Source of the DNA: Paenibacillus_AR mesotrionivorans
GTDB lineage: Bacteria; Bacillota; Bacilli; Paenibacillales; NBRC-103111
Assembly (NCBI RefSeq): GCF_046098205.1
Contig: NZ_JBJURJ010000008.1
Location: forward strand, 124,001-188,000
DNA: 64,000 nucleotides
Reading direction: 5' to 3'
Both the position numbers and the translations under genes were made by a program. The notes below the pieces were generated by a model. The model saw only the letters and a program-made list of their open reading frames with translations. It was not told the DNA's origin and ran no database searches. This document shows, piece after piece, positions 16,758 through 25,564 of the stretch (the first letter of the stretch is position 1; each line of letters opens with the position of its first letter).

Positions 16758-17102
16758 TCAAAAAAGCGGCCTGTTGCCGTAAAGCATTCTCCGTTCATCC
16801 CCCAGCTTCCGCAGCTTCGCCTGGTAGGCGGCCGTTTCGGATGGCTCCATGGGTATGCCGATAAACTGGCATACCCGCTCCTCCTCAAAATGCTCCGAAT
16901 CTATGTAGACGGCCTCCGGCTGATCATCCTCCGGATGAAACAATATCCTGATCTCCCAAGCGCCTCTCACCCGCGCCTGCTCGTACCAGTTGTACCGGAG
17001 AGCCAATCGGCAGGTATAGTATCTGTCCCTAAACAATATACCCTCCGGTGTGATCTGTGCTGTCGCCGCCTTCAATTGCTCCTGCTTTCCATTCCCGCTC
17101 AT
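16758..17102 (-). CDS. Small protein with Mu-transposase-C-like beta fold
   Basis: 114 aa from the ATG at 17102; GAAGGAG lies 12 bases upstream. The middle (ITPEGILFRDRYYTC, then RGAWEIRILFHPEDDQPEAVYI) has the strand pattern of the Mu/TnsB transposase C-terminal beta barrel, which reads 'GI-x-Y ... V-x-V-x-D ... iYV'. No DDE domain is present. It could be a domesticated fragment or an unrelated beta protein. It lies between the DUF2264 and GT39-like genes on the same strand. Confidence 0.55.
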   Translation of the reverse strand: MSGNGKQEQLKAATAQITPEGILFRDRYYTCRLALRYNWYEQARVRGAWEIRILFHPEDDQPEAVYIDSEHFEEERVCQFIGIPMEPSETAAYQAKLRKLGDERRMLYGNRPLF

Positions 17103-17199
17103 ACTGCTTGCGCACTCCTTCTGCTTTCGGCCTCCTGCCGGATAAGCCGTATCCTTCACAACCATACTCATCCATTCTAGCAGGAGGTGGGGTTTGCAG

Positions 17200-19062
17200 T
17201 CAGCGGGAATTAGTGGAAAAGCTCCACAGAACCGTCCCGTTCTCCCGATCCAGAACCTGATAGCCATCCCCGTTTTCCCGGAAAACCGGAGGTGTGCTCC
17301 AGGAGGCTTGCCCTTCCCCTTCGTCCGGTGTACCCAGAACGGCAGCAGCTAACCAATGCTCGCCCTTCGGGTAAGTACCATGGAGAGTAGGCAGCACTGT
17401 ACGCGGAAACATCAGGTTGGTATTGGCCTCACAGGGAATAATCTCCGCTGTACGCGCGCCCCGGAGATCTACAATACCGCTAACTCCCCAGCTGAAGGAA
17501 GCCACTGCATCATGAGCTTCGGTGAGCAGCTTCCGGCCTGCCTCCTCCGCCACACGGTCCTCCCACCTAATGGCAAAACCTCCCTCTGCACCAGTCAGAT
17601 CCCGGCCATTCAACAGCCGGTGTACCCGGATATGCCAATTACCTGCGGGAATCAGCCAGGTTTCCACCGTCACATCGGACCACGGCTTCCAGCGGGAGTA
17701 GATCCATTTGTCCTCCACACGGACTTCCTCGCATCTTTGCCGGACCTTATACCAGTCATCCCCCTCACTTAACGCAAGCATGGAGTCATATGCACCTTGG
17801 CCTAAACCCGTATGTCCTTTGGGCACGCTGAAAGCAAAAGCATTGGAATAAGCGAACTTGGCGTATTTGGCAGAGGTATGGGCAGGCTGGAATCCGGCGT
17901 ATTGGCCTGAGGTCAGAGCTGTCACATGATTGCCGGTATGGCTGACCAGCATCCGTGCGTGCTTTTGCACAGACAGAGGAGCAAGAGCGGGAAGCGGCTT
18001 TTCCTCCGCCTGCCATAACGGATGCTCTTCCCCCAGAGCCAGCGGCAAAAATGCCTTAAAGGCCCAATACGGGGACCCCGGCGCATTATAGCCCTCGGCC
18101 ATAATCAGATTGGGATAAGCATACCCGATAGACAGCACGCCGTCGGAAGTAAAGATGGGCTGCTGGAACCACCAGCGCAGATTGCGCAGCAGGAGCCCCT
18201 TCACAACGCCCCAATCCAGCACGTCCACTCCCGCGTAAGCCAAGGCCCCCCAGAAGCCTGCTTGTGCGAAGCGGTAGGTCAGACTGCGGCCATACGCCAA
18301 GGCGGACCCATCCTCTGCAAACCAATAGATGAAATCCCGGGCAAACTGTGCGGCACTATCCTTATATACTTGGCACCGCTCCGGATCCTCCTTGTCCATC
18401 ATGCCGGCATAGATCAGGCCATAAAAATGCATGGCAAACGGTACGTAATAATCCCGTTGATCCGTGGCCCCGTCGGAGTACCAGCCATCCCCCAAATAAA
18501 AGGTATCCAGAAGCGCAAGCGCCCCGTCTACGGATTCCTGGCTGTATTCGCCTCCCGCCCGTTTCAGGCCGAGATTCGCCAACACAATGAAGAACCGCCA
18601 GTTGTTCGGCGGCAGATCGAACCGGTTGATCTGGAGGAGCCACCGGGTGAGATTGTTCCGTTCCTTCTCCGTCAGCGGTCCCCAAATCCGGTCCGGGCAC
18701 AGGCACAAGGCCAGACCGATGGCCGCCATTTCCACAAAACGCTGATCCACATGGCCGGTATCCCCCCAGTATTCCTCATGCTCCGGGTCGGTGCCATGGC
18801 GGATGCCTTCCACATATGTATGCCACAGGTCGGAATCCCCGCCGCCGACTGCCAGAGGCACAAGCCCCCACAACGGACGGGCAAATGCCTCCATCTGAGC
18901 GGTCCGTTCCTCGTATACCGCTCCCGTATTGCCGAGCCGGAGCAAGGCTCCGCCCTTGCTGTAATAGGGCTTCAGCGGCTCCGTCAGCTGCCGGACCGCC
19001 TCCTGGACATCCGCTCGGGTACGGAGCGGATTCTTCGTGATGGGCAGATCATACTTGATCAT
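17200..19062 (-). CDS. DUF2264 family protein, probable polysaccharide-active
   Basis: 620 aa with no signal peptide. The N-terminal (alpha/alpha) toroid region is full of Trp and Tyr (WGLVPLAVGG, NNWRFFIVLANLGLKRAG, DGWYSDG), and a C-terminal beta region follows (about 400-620). This layout matches DUF2264, a family related to heparinase-like and GH88/105-like toroids in Paenibacillus glycan loci. AAGGAG 12 bases upstream favours the ATG at 19062; the frame stays open to 19176. The enzymatic activity is inferred from fold only. Confidence 0.85.
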   Translation of the reverse strand: MIKYDLPITKNPLRTRADVQEAVRQLTEPLKPYYSKGGALLRLGNTGAVYEERTAQMEAFARPLWGLVPLAVGGGDSDLWHTYVEGIRHGTDPEHEEYWGDTGHVDQRFVEMAAIGLALCLCPDRIWGPLTEKERNNLTRWLLQINRFDLPPNNWRFFIVLANLGLKRAGGEYSQESVDGALALLDTFYLGDGWYSDGATDQRDYYVPFAMHFYGLIYAGMMDKEDPERCQVYKDSAAQFARDFIYWFAEDGSALAYGRSLTYRFAQAGFWGALAYAGVDVLDWGVVKGLLLRNLRWWFQQPIFTSDGVLSIGYAYPNLIMAEGYNAPGSPYWAFKAFLPLALGEEHPLWQAEEKPLPALAPLSVQKHARMLVSHTGNHVTALTSGQYAGFQPAHTSAKYAKFAYSNAFAFSVPKGHTGLGQGAYDSMLALSEGDDWYKVRQRCEEVRVEDKWIYSRWKPWSDVTVETWLIPAGNWHIRVHRLLNGRDLTGAEGGFAIRWEDRVAEEAGRKLLTEAHDAVASFSWGVSGIVDLRGARTAEIIPCEANTNLMFPRTVLPTLHGTYPKGEHWLAAAVLGTPDEGEGQASWSTPPVFRENGDGYQVLDRENGTVLWSFSTNSR

Positions 19063-19120
19063 GGATTTGCTATGCTCCTTCTTGCGCGCCCCCTCCGGGC
19101 TGTCCGCGGCGCTCATACAA

Positions 19121-19145
19121 AAGGCAGCCCTTTCGGGCTGCCCCT
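19121..19145 (-). terminator. Terminator of the 54-aa peptide gene
   Basis: GGCAGCCC-GAAA-GGGCTGCC hairpin (minus strand) followed by TTTTG. Confidence 0.8.
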
Positions 19146-19151
19146 TGCAAC

Positions 19152-19316
19152 TTACGCGCTTATGTTTTCCAGCCACTGGGCTTTGGTTTGCGGCTCCTTG
19201 CCTTCCTTCTCACAATCCTTTACATACATCTGGTACAAGGTGTCCATGTAATCCTCCGGCAGCTCTACGGGAATATCGCAGGCAATGCCGTCTCCGCAAC
19301 AATTATGGGTTTTCAT
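19152..19316 (-). CDS. Cys-rich small protein, 54 aa
   Basis: Short gene on the minus strand. It begins MKTHNCCGDGIACDIPVELP and ends in an acidic/basic helix (QTKAQWLENISA). AAGGAGG lies nine bases before the ATG, and a strong terminator follows the TAA directly, so it is a complete transcription unit. Cys residues at 6, 7, 13 and 35 could bind a metal. The family is unknown to me. Confidence 0.7.
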   Translation of the reverse strand: MKTHNCCGDGIACDIPVELPEDYMDTLYQMYVKDCEKEGKEPQTKAQWLENISA

Positions 19317-19420
19317 ACATATACGCCTCCTTGGATACCTCTATTTTACCCCATTCCATGCAATCCTGCATCATCTGAAGCAATTGTGAACATAATGTCA
19401 CATCTTGGGTCAAATCCCAA

Positions 19421-19470
19421 GGAAAAAGGGTCTGATGTTTCCTCCTGTTGAGGAACCCATCAAACCCTTT
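19421..19470 (-). terminator. Terminator of tRNA-Val
   Basis: Long stem on the minus strand: AAAGGGT and TGATG pair with CATCA and ACCCTTT around TTCCTC/GAGGAA, then TTTTT. Confidence 0.85.
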
Positions 19471-19481
19471 CCATATCTATA

Positions 19482-19556
19482 GTGACCTGCAGTGGGCTCG
19501 AACCACTGACCCCCACCCTGTCAAGATGGTGCTCTCCCAGCTGAGCTAGCAAGTCA
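19482..19556 (-). tRNA. tRNA-Val (anticodon GAC)
   Basis: Cloverleaf on the minus strand. The acceptor stem is TGACTTG/CAGGTCA and the D stem GCTC/GAGC. The anticodon arm CCATC-TTGACAG-GGTGG has anticodon GAC. The T arm is AGTGG-TTCGAGC-CCACT. The first pair is U-A and the base after the stem is C; both are uncommon for tRNA-Val. Confidence 0.88.
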
Positions 19557-19578
19557 TATGCAATGTTATGGTAATTGA

Positions 19579-19607
19579 ATTTTACCAAGACTGCCTACAG
19601 CTGTCAA
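19579..19607 (-). promoter_or_regulatory. Promoter of tRNA-Val
   Basis: On the minus strand TTGACA (19607-19602) and TAAAAT (19584-19579) are 17 bp apart. Confidence 0.75.
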
Positions 19608-19634
19608 CCGTTTTTGGAAAGGGTTTCAAGCCCC

Positions 19635-19826
19635 AATAACGGAAGCATTTTTCCGTTATTCCACCCGGAACCGGCTAACCAGGCGTGATAAGGGCAGACC
19701 GTTTCCGCTATTTCCTAAGGTTCTATTCTGAATCAGCGAGGAAGCAGGGAATAACGGAAACCCGATTCCGTTATTCCTTCAACAGGTGCCGGCATGAACG
19801 CAATAGCGGAAATCCGCTTCCGCTAT
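19635..19826. repeat. Cluster of AATAACGGAA hairpin repeats
   Basis: Three palindromic copies of the type AATAACGGAA-N6-TTCCGTTATT lie at 19635-19660, 19750-19775 and, with GCGGAA arms, 19802-19826. A half site is near 19711. The same family recurs at 55078-55208. They fill a 300-bp gene-free gap. Confidence 0.75.
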
Positions 19827-19854
19827 CCTGAAACCACATGCTCCCTTCCGCACG

Positions 19855-20700
19855 CTATCTGCTATGCCCCTCCAGCCACTGCCGCGTGAGGCGGATTGCC
19901 TCCAGGAAAGCCTCCGTATCCCCCTCGTAGGGATGCACGGTGTTGAACCGGTGATCCCCTCCGGGGACCATCAGCCATTCCAGCTCAGGCTGCGCCTCCT
20001 TCAACCGGGCCGATCCGGCCAGCAGATGTTTGCCGTCCCGCTCACCCTGGATCAGCACCGCAGGAACACGGAGACTGCCGATCCGGCCAACCAGATCGAA
20101 CCGCTCCGCATTAGCCTCCAGATCCTCCAGAATGACCAGATCCAGAGGCATCTGCTGCTTGGTCCGGGCGTTCACCGTGAAAGCCCGTCCCTCCTCCCGC
20201 ATCATCCGTTTCTCCTCTTCCGAATAAAGGTCGAAGCTGGCAATCCCATTCCAGCTGATAATCCCGTCTACCAGCTCCGCATGATCGAGCCCGAATAATA
20301 GGACTCCCCCGCCGCCTTTGCTGTGGCCCAGCAAAAACAATCGTCCCGCCTCCGGCTGGCTCCCGTCATCAGCAGGCAGCACGCCCCCTCTAACAGCTTC
20401 CACCAGAGCAAGCAGATCCTCCTGCTCCAGGGAACAGGTATTACGGGCGAACTTCTCCAGCTCCGTAAACTCCGTCAGCTCCTCACCCACACCGTTATGG
20501 CTGAAATTAAACACAATCACATCATAGTCCACAGACAGAAGCTCCCCGATCCGGGGGAACATCCCGTAATTTTTGAAGCCCTTGTAGCCGTGGGCAACCA
20601 GAACAGTCCCCCGGGAAGCAGCGCCGGACGGACGGTACCAGTCCGCCCGGATGATCCGGTCCGCGGCTGGCGTTAATTGAAAGGATGTGAAATAGGGCAT
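19855..20700 (-). CDS. Alpha/beta hydrolase
   Basis: 281-aa serine hydrolase. The nucleophile elbow is LLGHSKGGGG, the acid is probably in QGERDGKHLL, and the base His is in VPGGDHRFN. The oxyanion region is VAHGYKGFKN. There is no signal peptide, so it is cytoplasmic. GGAGG eight bases upstream selects the ATG at 20700 instead of 20715. The family includes esterases and acyl-peptide hydrolases; the substrate is not predictable. Confidence 0.88.
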   Translation of the reverse strand: MPYFTSFQLTPAADRIIRADWYRPSGAASRGTVLVAHGYKGFKNYGMFPRIGELLSVDYDVIVFNFSHNGVGEELTEFTELEKFARNTCSLEQEDLLALVEAVRGGVLPADDGSQPEAGRLFLLGHSKGGGGVLLFGLDHAELVDGIISWNGIASFDLYSEEEKRMMREEGRAFTVNARTKQQMPLDLVILEDLEANAERFDLVGRIGSLRVPAVLIQGERDGKHLLAGSARLKEAQPELEWLMVPGGDHRFNTVHPYEGDTEAFLEAIRLTRQWLEGHSR

Positions 20701-20899
20701 TGGCAAAACCTCCATATTCTAAAACCTTTTATACCGGTTTTACCACATCCGCCGTCCGCCTGCAATTTTCCCTTCTTAAGCGGACAAGCCGCCCGCGGAT
20801 AATTTGGTTGGCAACAAAATTCCCCATTGATTATTTATTGGAAAATGTTCACAATAGGGAATGTATGTTCTTCTTCATTTCCAATATAAGGAGTTTGCC

Positions 20900-22705
20900 A
20901 TGAACAAACAAAGCGGGGTTTTCCCCAATAACCTCTTTATCCTGAAGCTGGTTTTCCGCATCTGTCCGGGGCGGATCGCTGCAGAATTCCTCCTGAAGGC
21001 CATCGGCTATACCGCATGGGTGTTTTACAGTATTGTACTGGTCAAATATGTGCTCCATGCCATCGAAACCGGCCAAAGCTTCGGCGAAATTGCCCTTTTC
21101 ATTACGGGAAGCGCTCTGTTCTTCGGGACCTGCAACTGGTTTGAGCAATGGGTAGAAACCAGCTATAAGCCGAAAACCGATGCTCTGCTTTTTGAGAAGC
21201 TGAATGGGCAGCTATATGACAAGGCGGCGCAGGTGGAGCTGGCCTGCTACGAGGATGCGGAGTTTTACAACCGCTATACCATGGCCGTCAAGGAGACGGA
21301 AACCCGGGCTTCCTCTGTGCTGGAGACGACTGCGGATACGGTCTGCGCCGTTATAGCCGGTATCGGAGTGATGGTCAACATGTATATGATCGACCATTGG
21401 GTCATTCTTTTTGTCCTCTCCCCGTTTGTGGGCAAATTTCTGTTCGGCAGCATGCATAACCGCCTGCTTTACGCACGGGACCAGGAAAGCGTTTCCCACC
21501 GGCGGAAGCTGGATTACGTCAACCGGGTGGTCTACCTGCAGGATTATGCCAAGGAAATCCGGATGTCCGGCATTTTTCGCGTGCTGAAGAAGACCTATGA
21601 AGAGGGATATTCCGGCATCAATACCGTTGTCCGGCGGTTTGCCCCGCGTGTGGCCGGCGTCCACTTTTGGCAGAACATCTTTACGTTCCTGGTGATCTTC
21701 CAGGGGGTGCTCTTGTACAGCCTCTACCGGACCATGGTGTCCCGTACCCTGGAGGTCAGCGAATTTGCGGTATTGACCAGCGCCATGGTCAGCGCAAGCT
21801 GGATTCTCATCGGACTGTCTGAAAGCCTGATTAAGGTGTTCCAGAACAGCCTGTATATCGAAAATTTGCGGGGCTTCCTCTCCTACGAAATCAAAATGAA
21901 GGATAATCCGGAGGGCCCTGCTCCCGCAAAGCCGGTTCAATCCTTGGAGCTTAATCGGGTCAGCTTCACCTACCCCGGTGCAAGCACCCCCGTGCTCCGT
22001 GACATCAGCATCCGCATTGAGGGCAGCGAGAAGATCGCTCTGGTCGGCCACAACGGTGCAGGCAAAACCACACTGGTCAAGCTGCTGATGCGTTTGTATG
22101 ATCCTAATCACGGCCAACTGCTGCTGAACGGGAGAGATATCCGGGATTACCGCTTGGGCTCCTACCGCGCCCTGTTCGGGACGGCCTTTCAGGACTTCAG
22201 GATTTTTGCGATGACGGTGGCCGAAAATGTGCTGATGCGCCAGCCTGTAACGGCTGCGGACTACCATTGCGTGCGGGATGCGCTTGTGAAAAGCGGCGTC
22301 TACGACAAAGTGGCATCTCTGCCGAAGGGGATTGACACCGTGCTGACCCGGGAGTTTGACGAAGACGGAGCCGTTCTCTCCGGCGGGGAATACCAGAAAA
22401 TCGCGGTGGCCAGAGCCTTTGCCAAGGAGTTTGAGATTGCGGTTTTCGATGAGCCCTCCAGCGCCCTGGACCCGGTAGCGGAATACGGGATTTACCAAAG
22501 TATGCTGGCAGCCTGTCAAGGCAAACCGGTGTTTTTTATCTCCCACCGCTTGTCTATGGCAACGTTAGCCGACCGGATTTATATGCTGGAGAACGGCACT
22601 GTCATAGAAACCGGCACCCACGACCAGCTGATGGCACTAAACGGGAAGTATGCGGACATGTTCCGCAAGCAGGCGGAGAAATATGCGGAGGAGGTGGGAG
22701 CATGA
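20900..22705 (+). CDS. ABC exporter half-transporter A (TMD-NBD fusion)
   Basis: 601 aa. The N-terminal half (about 1-340) has the six-helix exporter membrane domain. The C-terminal half has Walker A VGHNGAGKTT, signature LSGGEYQK, Walker B IAVFDEPSSALDP and the switch His in FISHRLS. AAGGAG precedes the ATG. Its TGA overlaps the ATG of the next gene, which encodes a homologous 601-aa half transporter, so the pair most likely forms a heterodimer. This class of exporter often handles peptides, lipids or drugs. No precursor-peptide gene is visible beside it. Confidence 0.93.
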   Translation: MNKQSGVFPNNLFILKLVFRICPGRIAAEFLLKAIGYTAWVFYSIVLVKYVLHAIETGQSFGEIALFITGSALFFGTCNWFEQWVETSYKPKTDALLFEKLNGQLYDKAAQVELACYEDAEFYNRYTMAVKETETRASSVLETTADTVCAVIAGIGVMVNMYMIDHWVILFVLSPFVGKFLFGSMHNRLLYARDQESVSHRRKLDYVNRVVYLQDYAKEIRMSGIFRVLKKTYEEGYSGINTVVRRFAPRVAGVHFWQNIFTFLVIFQGVLLYSLYRTMVSRTLEVSEFAVLTSAMVSASWILIGLSESLIKVFQNSLYIENLRGFLSYEIKMKDNPEGPAPAKPVQSLELNRVSFTYPGASTPVLRDISIRIEGSEKIALVGHNGAGKTTLVKLLMRLYDPNHGQLLLNGRDIRDYRLGSYRALFGTAFQDFRIFAMTVAENVLMRQPVTAADYHCVRDALVKSGVYDKVASLPKGIDTVLTREFDEDGAVLSGGEYQKIAVARAFAKEFEIAVFDEPSSALDPVAEYGIYQSMLAACQGKPVFFISHRLSMATLADRIYMLENGTVIETGTHDQLMALNGKYADMFRKQAEKYAEEVGA

Positions 22706-24507
22706 AGCAGAAGCCGGGACATGTGGTATCCAATCACTTGTATATGCTATGGCTGGCCTTCCGGCATACGCCGGGGTATGTCATCAATATTTGCCTGCTG
22801 GCTGTCTATTCCTCTGTGGAGGTATTCTTCGAATTTGCTTATTCCACCAAGTACATGATCGACCTGATCCAATACAACGGAGAATTTTCCGACGCCTTGC
22901 GCTATATGGCTTTTATTTCGGCGGCTATTGTGGTGAAGCTGGGATGGGTGGCGGTGAATGACGCTTATTTCGTCCCCCTGGCCAAGGAGAAGCTGTACCG
23001 GGCTTTGCAGCTGGAGCTGTTCGGGAAAGCAGCAGCGATGGACCTGGCCTGTTATGACCAGCCCCAGTTTTACAATGATTTTGTGGTCAGTGTAGGAGAA
23101 GTCAAAAAACGGATGGACGAATCCCTGGAGATTATCCGGCAGATGTGCGGAAGAGGCGCCACCATCGCCGCGGCAGGGACCTTCTTCCTGGTGCTGGACC
23201 GTGGGGGGCTGCTGTTTATTGCTGCCAGTCTTGCGGTCACGCTATCGGTGAATGCCGTGTTGGCCAAGCTGAACTTTAAAATGGAGCTGGAGCTGAAGCC
23301 CCTGGAACGGAAGCGCGCTTACATCAGCCGGATTTTTTATCTCGCGGAGTACGCCAAGGAAATCCGGCTGCATCCCGTTACAAGCAAGCTTAAATCCGAT
23401 TTGCATCACGCCACACGGGGCATGCAGCGGACGATCCAGGCAGACTCGCGCAAACGGATCATCCTCGGATTTATCGGCAGCTTTGGGGCCCACAGCCTGC
23501 TTTTGGACGCCCTGTATCTGATCTATCTGCTGTACCGGACCCTTGTCCTGCAGGCTCTCAGCTACGGAAGCATGCTCTCCCTGTTTAACTCGGCCGGGTC
23601 GCTGAAGAACAGCCTAAGGGATATTGCCGCCCTTCTTCCCCGCGCCCAGCAGAACAGCCTCTATATAGACAAGATCCGGTCGTTTGCGGATTATGCTCCG
23701 GCTATCGGCAGCTCTGCAGATGCTCTTCCGGTTCCGGCTCATCCCAAGGTATTGGAGCTCCGCAACGTTTCATTTGCATACAATGAAAGCGCCGGCCCAA
23801 TTCTGAAGGACATTAACCTGACCATCCGCCAAGGGGAAAAAATCGCCTTCGTCGGTTACAACGGTGCCGGTAAAACCACCTTGACCAAGCTGTTTATGCG
23901 GCTATATGATGTTTCCGAAGGGGCTATTCTGCTGGATGGGATCAATATCCGGGAATACGAGCTTACTTCGTACCGCAGCTGCTTCGGCAGCGTCTTTCAG
24001 GATTACCGCTTGTATGCAGCCAGCATTGCGGATAATGTGATGATGGACCGGACGGATGATCACACCATTCCGGTGGTCAGTGAGGCTCTTGGCCAAAGTG
24101 GGCTGTTGGACCGGGTGAACCGGATGGACCAAGGCACCGGCACGATGGTGACCCGGGAATTCAGCGCCTCAGGCACCGAGCTGTCCGGAGGCGAAGCGCA
24201 GAAGCTGGCCATCGCCCGTGTATTTGCCCGCCCGTATTCCTTTATTATTCTTGATGAACCCTCCAGTGCGCTTGACCCTATCAGCGAATATCAATTTAAT
24301 CAGACTGTCCTGGAGGCGTCGCGGAACAAAACAGTGATTTTCATTTCCCACCGACTGTCCAGCACACGGATGGCCGACCGGATCTTCATGCTGGAGCATG
24401 GCCGAATCATTGAACAAGGCTCCCATAACGAGCTGATGGCCCAAAACGGCAAATACGCAGAAATGTTCCACATGCAGGCCCATATGTATCAAGCCACGCC
24501 TGCATAA
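22702..24507 (+). CDS. ABC exporter half-transporter B (TMD-NBD fusion)
   Basis: 601 aa, with the same plan as the preceding gene and an ATGA overlap of 4 bp. The NBD has Walker A VGYNGAGKTT, signature LSGGEAQKLA, Walker B FIILDEPSSALDP and FISHRLSSTRM. Both partners keep the catalytic Glu after Walker B, so neither site is clearly degenerate. The N-terminal part carries several hydrophobic helices. Heterodimer formation with half-transporter A is inferred from the operon and equal length. Confidence 0.93.
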   Translation: MKQKPGHVVSNHLYMLWLAFRHTPGYVINICLLAVYSSVEVFFEFAYSTKYMIDLIQYNGEFSDALRYMAFISAAIVVKLGWVAVNDAYFVPLAKEKLYRALQLELFGKAAAMDLACYDQPQFYNDFVVSVGEVKKRMDESLEIIRQMCGRGATIAAAGTFFLVLDRGGLLFIAASLAVTLSVNAVLAKLNFKMELELKPLERKRAYISRIFYLAEYAKEIRLHPVTSKLKSDLHHATRGMQRTIQADSRKRIILGFIGSFGAHSLLLDALYLIYLLYRTLVLQALSYGSMLSLFNSAGSLKNSLRDIAALLPRAQQNSLYIDKIRSFADYAPAIGSSADALPVPAHPKVLELRNVSFAYNESAGPILKDINLTIRQGEKIAFVGYNGAGKTTLTKLFMRLYDVSEGAILLDGINIREYELTSYRSCFGSVFQDYRLYAASIADNVMMDRTDDHTIPVVSEALGQSGLLDRVNRMDQGTGTMVTREFSASGTELSGGEAQKLAIARVFARPYSFIILDEPSSALDPISEYQFNQTVLEASRNKTVIFISHRLSSTRMADRIFMLEHGRIIEQGSHNELMAQNGKYAEMFHMQAHMYQATPA

Positions 24508-24536
24508 CCGATACCTCAACCCCAGGAGGAATTTAT

Positions 24537-24695
24537 CTGAGCTTACTTTCCCGCTTATTCGGTAAGAAGTGTTACTTTTGCGGCAAAAAAACCGCCGTTG
24601 TGAAACGCTATAAGGACTATAAAGGCCAAACCATCCACGTCTGCAACCCTTGCCTTCCCTACGCCCATAAACGCGGCATCATACGAAAAGGCTGA
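24537..24695 (+). CDS. Zinc-ribbon micro-protein with CTG start, 52 aa
   Basis: AGGAGG is followed after seven bases by CTG at 24537. This opens a frame ending at TGA 24693-24695. The product reads MSLLSRLFGKKCYFCGKK, continues through a basic stretch to HVCNPCLPYAHKRG, and contains two C-x2-C knuckles 23 residues apart, a minimal zinc ribbon. There is no ATG, GTG or TTG in frame that fits the ribosome site. It lies 29 bp after the ABC pair and may be read with it. Zinc binding is inferred from the knuckles. Confidence 0.7.
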   Translation: MSLLSRLFGKKCYFCGKKTAVVKRYKDYKGQTIHVCNPCLPYAHKRGIIRKG

Positions 24696-24726
24696 TATTT
24701 CACTGAAGCATAGGGAGGTGAGGACT

Positions 24727-25506
24727 TTGGCGCTGCACTTTTTGGAATGCGGAAATAAGGATGCATTCCTCCTGATGCAGTTTATACACGGCGGTGGAGT
24801 GAGCGGCTGGATGTGGGATCAGCAGATCCGGTATTTCGGCCATTATCATTGCATCGTCCCGGATTTGCATGGGCGTGGGCGAAGCAAGGACGGCGAATTT
24901 TCCATCCGAGGCAGTGCAGAGGCATTATTACGGCTGCTCGATGAAAAAGCGACGGGGAAAAAAGTGGTGGTGACCGGCTTTTCCTTAGGCTCGCAAATCC
25001 TCATTCAAATGCTGAGCTTAAAACCTGATGCCATTCATTTTGCCATCATAAACAGTGCCCTGGCCAGACCCTTCCCATCCGCCAAATACTGGATTCGTCC
25101 TGCCATTCAACTCTCCTATCCGCTGATTAAATACAGATGGTTTTCCAAGCTTCAAGCAAGGTCACTATACATAAACGGGGAAAACTTCGAAGCGTATTAT
25201 GAGGAAAGCCGCCAGGTGCAAGTCAACACTCTGGTCCGTGTACTCAATGAAAATATGTCATTTGAACTACCCGGGGACTTTAGAATGGCAACAGGCAAGA
25301 TATTGGTTACAGTAGGCGAAAAGGAAAAAGCCATAATGAAAAAATCTGCAAGGGATATTGTAGAAGCGAACCGGGCTTGTACCGGCGTCCTTTTGCCCCA
25401 AATCGGACATGGCGCTCCTCTGGCTAAACCCGGACTCTTTAATGAAATGGTGGACAACTGGATACATGAGCGGGAGCTTCCGGAGATATGCCTGAAGCTG
25501 AATTGA
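24727..25506 (+). CDS. Alpha/beta hydrolase
   Basis: 259 aa. It has the HGGGVSGWMW oxyanion region, the nucleophile elbow TGFSLGSQ, and a C-terminal IGHGAPLAKPGLF containing the base His. GGGAGG is eight bases before a TTG at 24727; a GTG at 24718 overlaps the ribosome site and is less likely. It belongs to the broad MhpC-like group. It lies 31 bp after the zinc-ribbon gene and is closed by a terminator, so it may end the ABC transcription unit. Confidence 0.85.
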   Translation: MALHFLECGNKDAFLLMQFIHGGGVSGWMWDQQIRYFGHYHCIVPDLHGRGRSKDGEFSIRGSAEALLRLLDEKATGKKVVVTGFSLGSQILIQMLSLKPDAIHFAIINSALARPFPSAKYWIRPAIQLSYPLIKYRWFSKLQARSLYINGENFEAYYEESRQVQVNTLVRVLNENMSFELPGDFRMATGKILVTVGEKEKAIMKKSARDIVEANRACTGVLLPQIGHGAPLAKPGLFNEMVDNWIHERELPEICLKLN

Positions 25507-25515
25507 CAAAACAAA

Positions 25516-25540
25516 AAGGACTCCATCACCGAGTCCTTCC
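25516..25540. terminator. Terminator between converging genes
   Basis: AAGGACTC-CATCACC-GAGTCCTT hairpin with short pyrimidine tracts on either side. Confidence 0.7.
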
Positions 25541-25564
25541 TCTCCCTGCCTATTTATGTCATAC

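Noticed and set aside
18022..19251. 409-codon plus-strand frame
   Set aside because: Antisense to the DUF2264 gene; high GC keeps stop codons rare. No start signal and no recognisable protein.
21212..22546. 444-codon minus-strand frame
   Set aside because: Antisense shadow of the first ABC half-exporter.
20900..24507. Lantibiotic or peptide biosynthesis cluster around the ABC pair
   Set aside because: No precursor peptide, modification enzyme or leader-peptidase domain was found next to the transporters.
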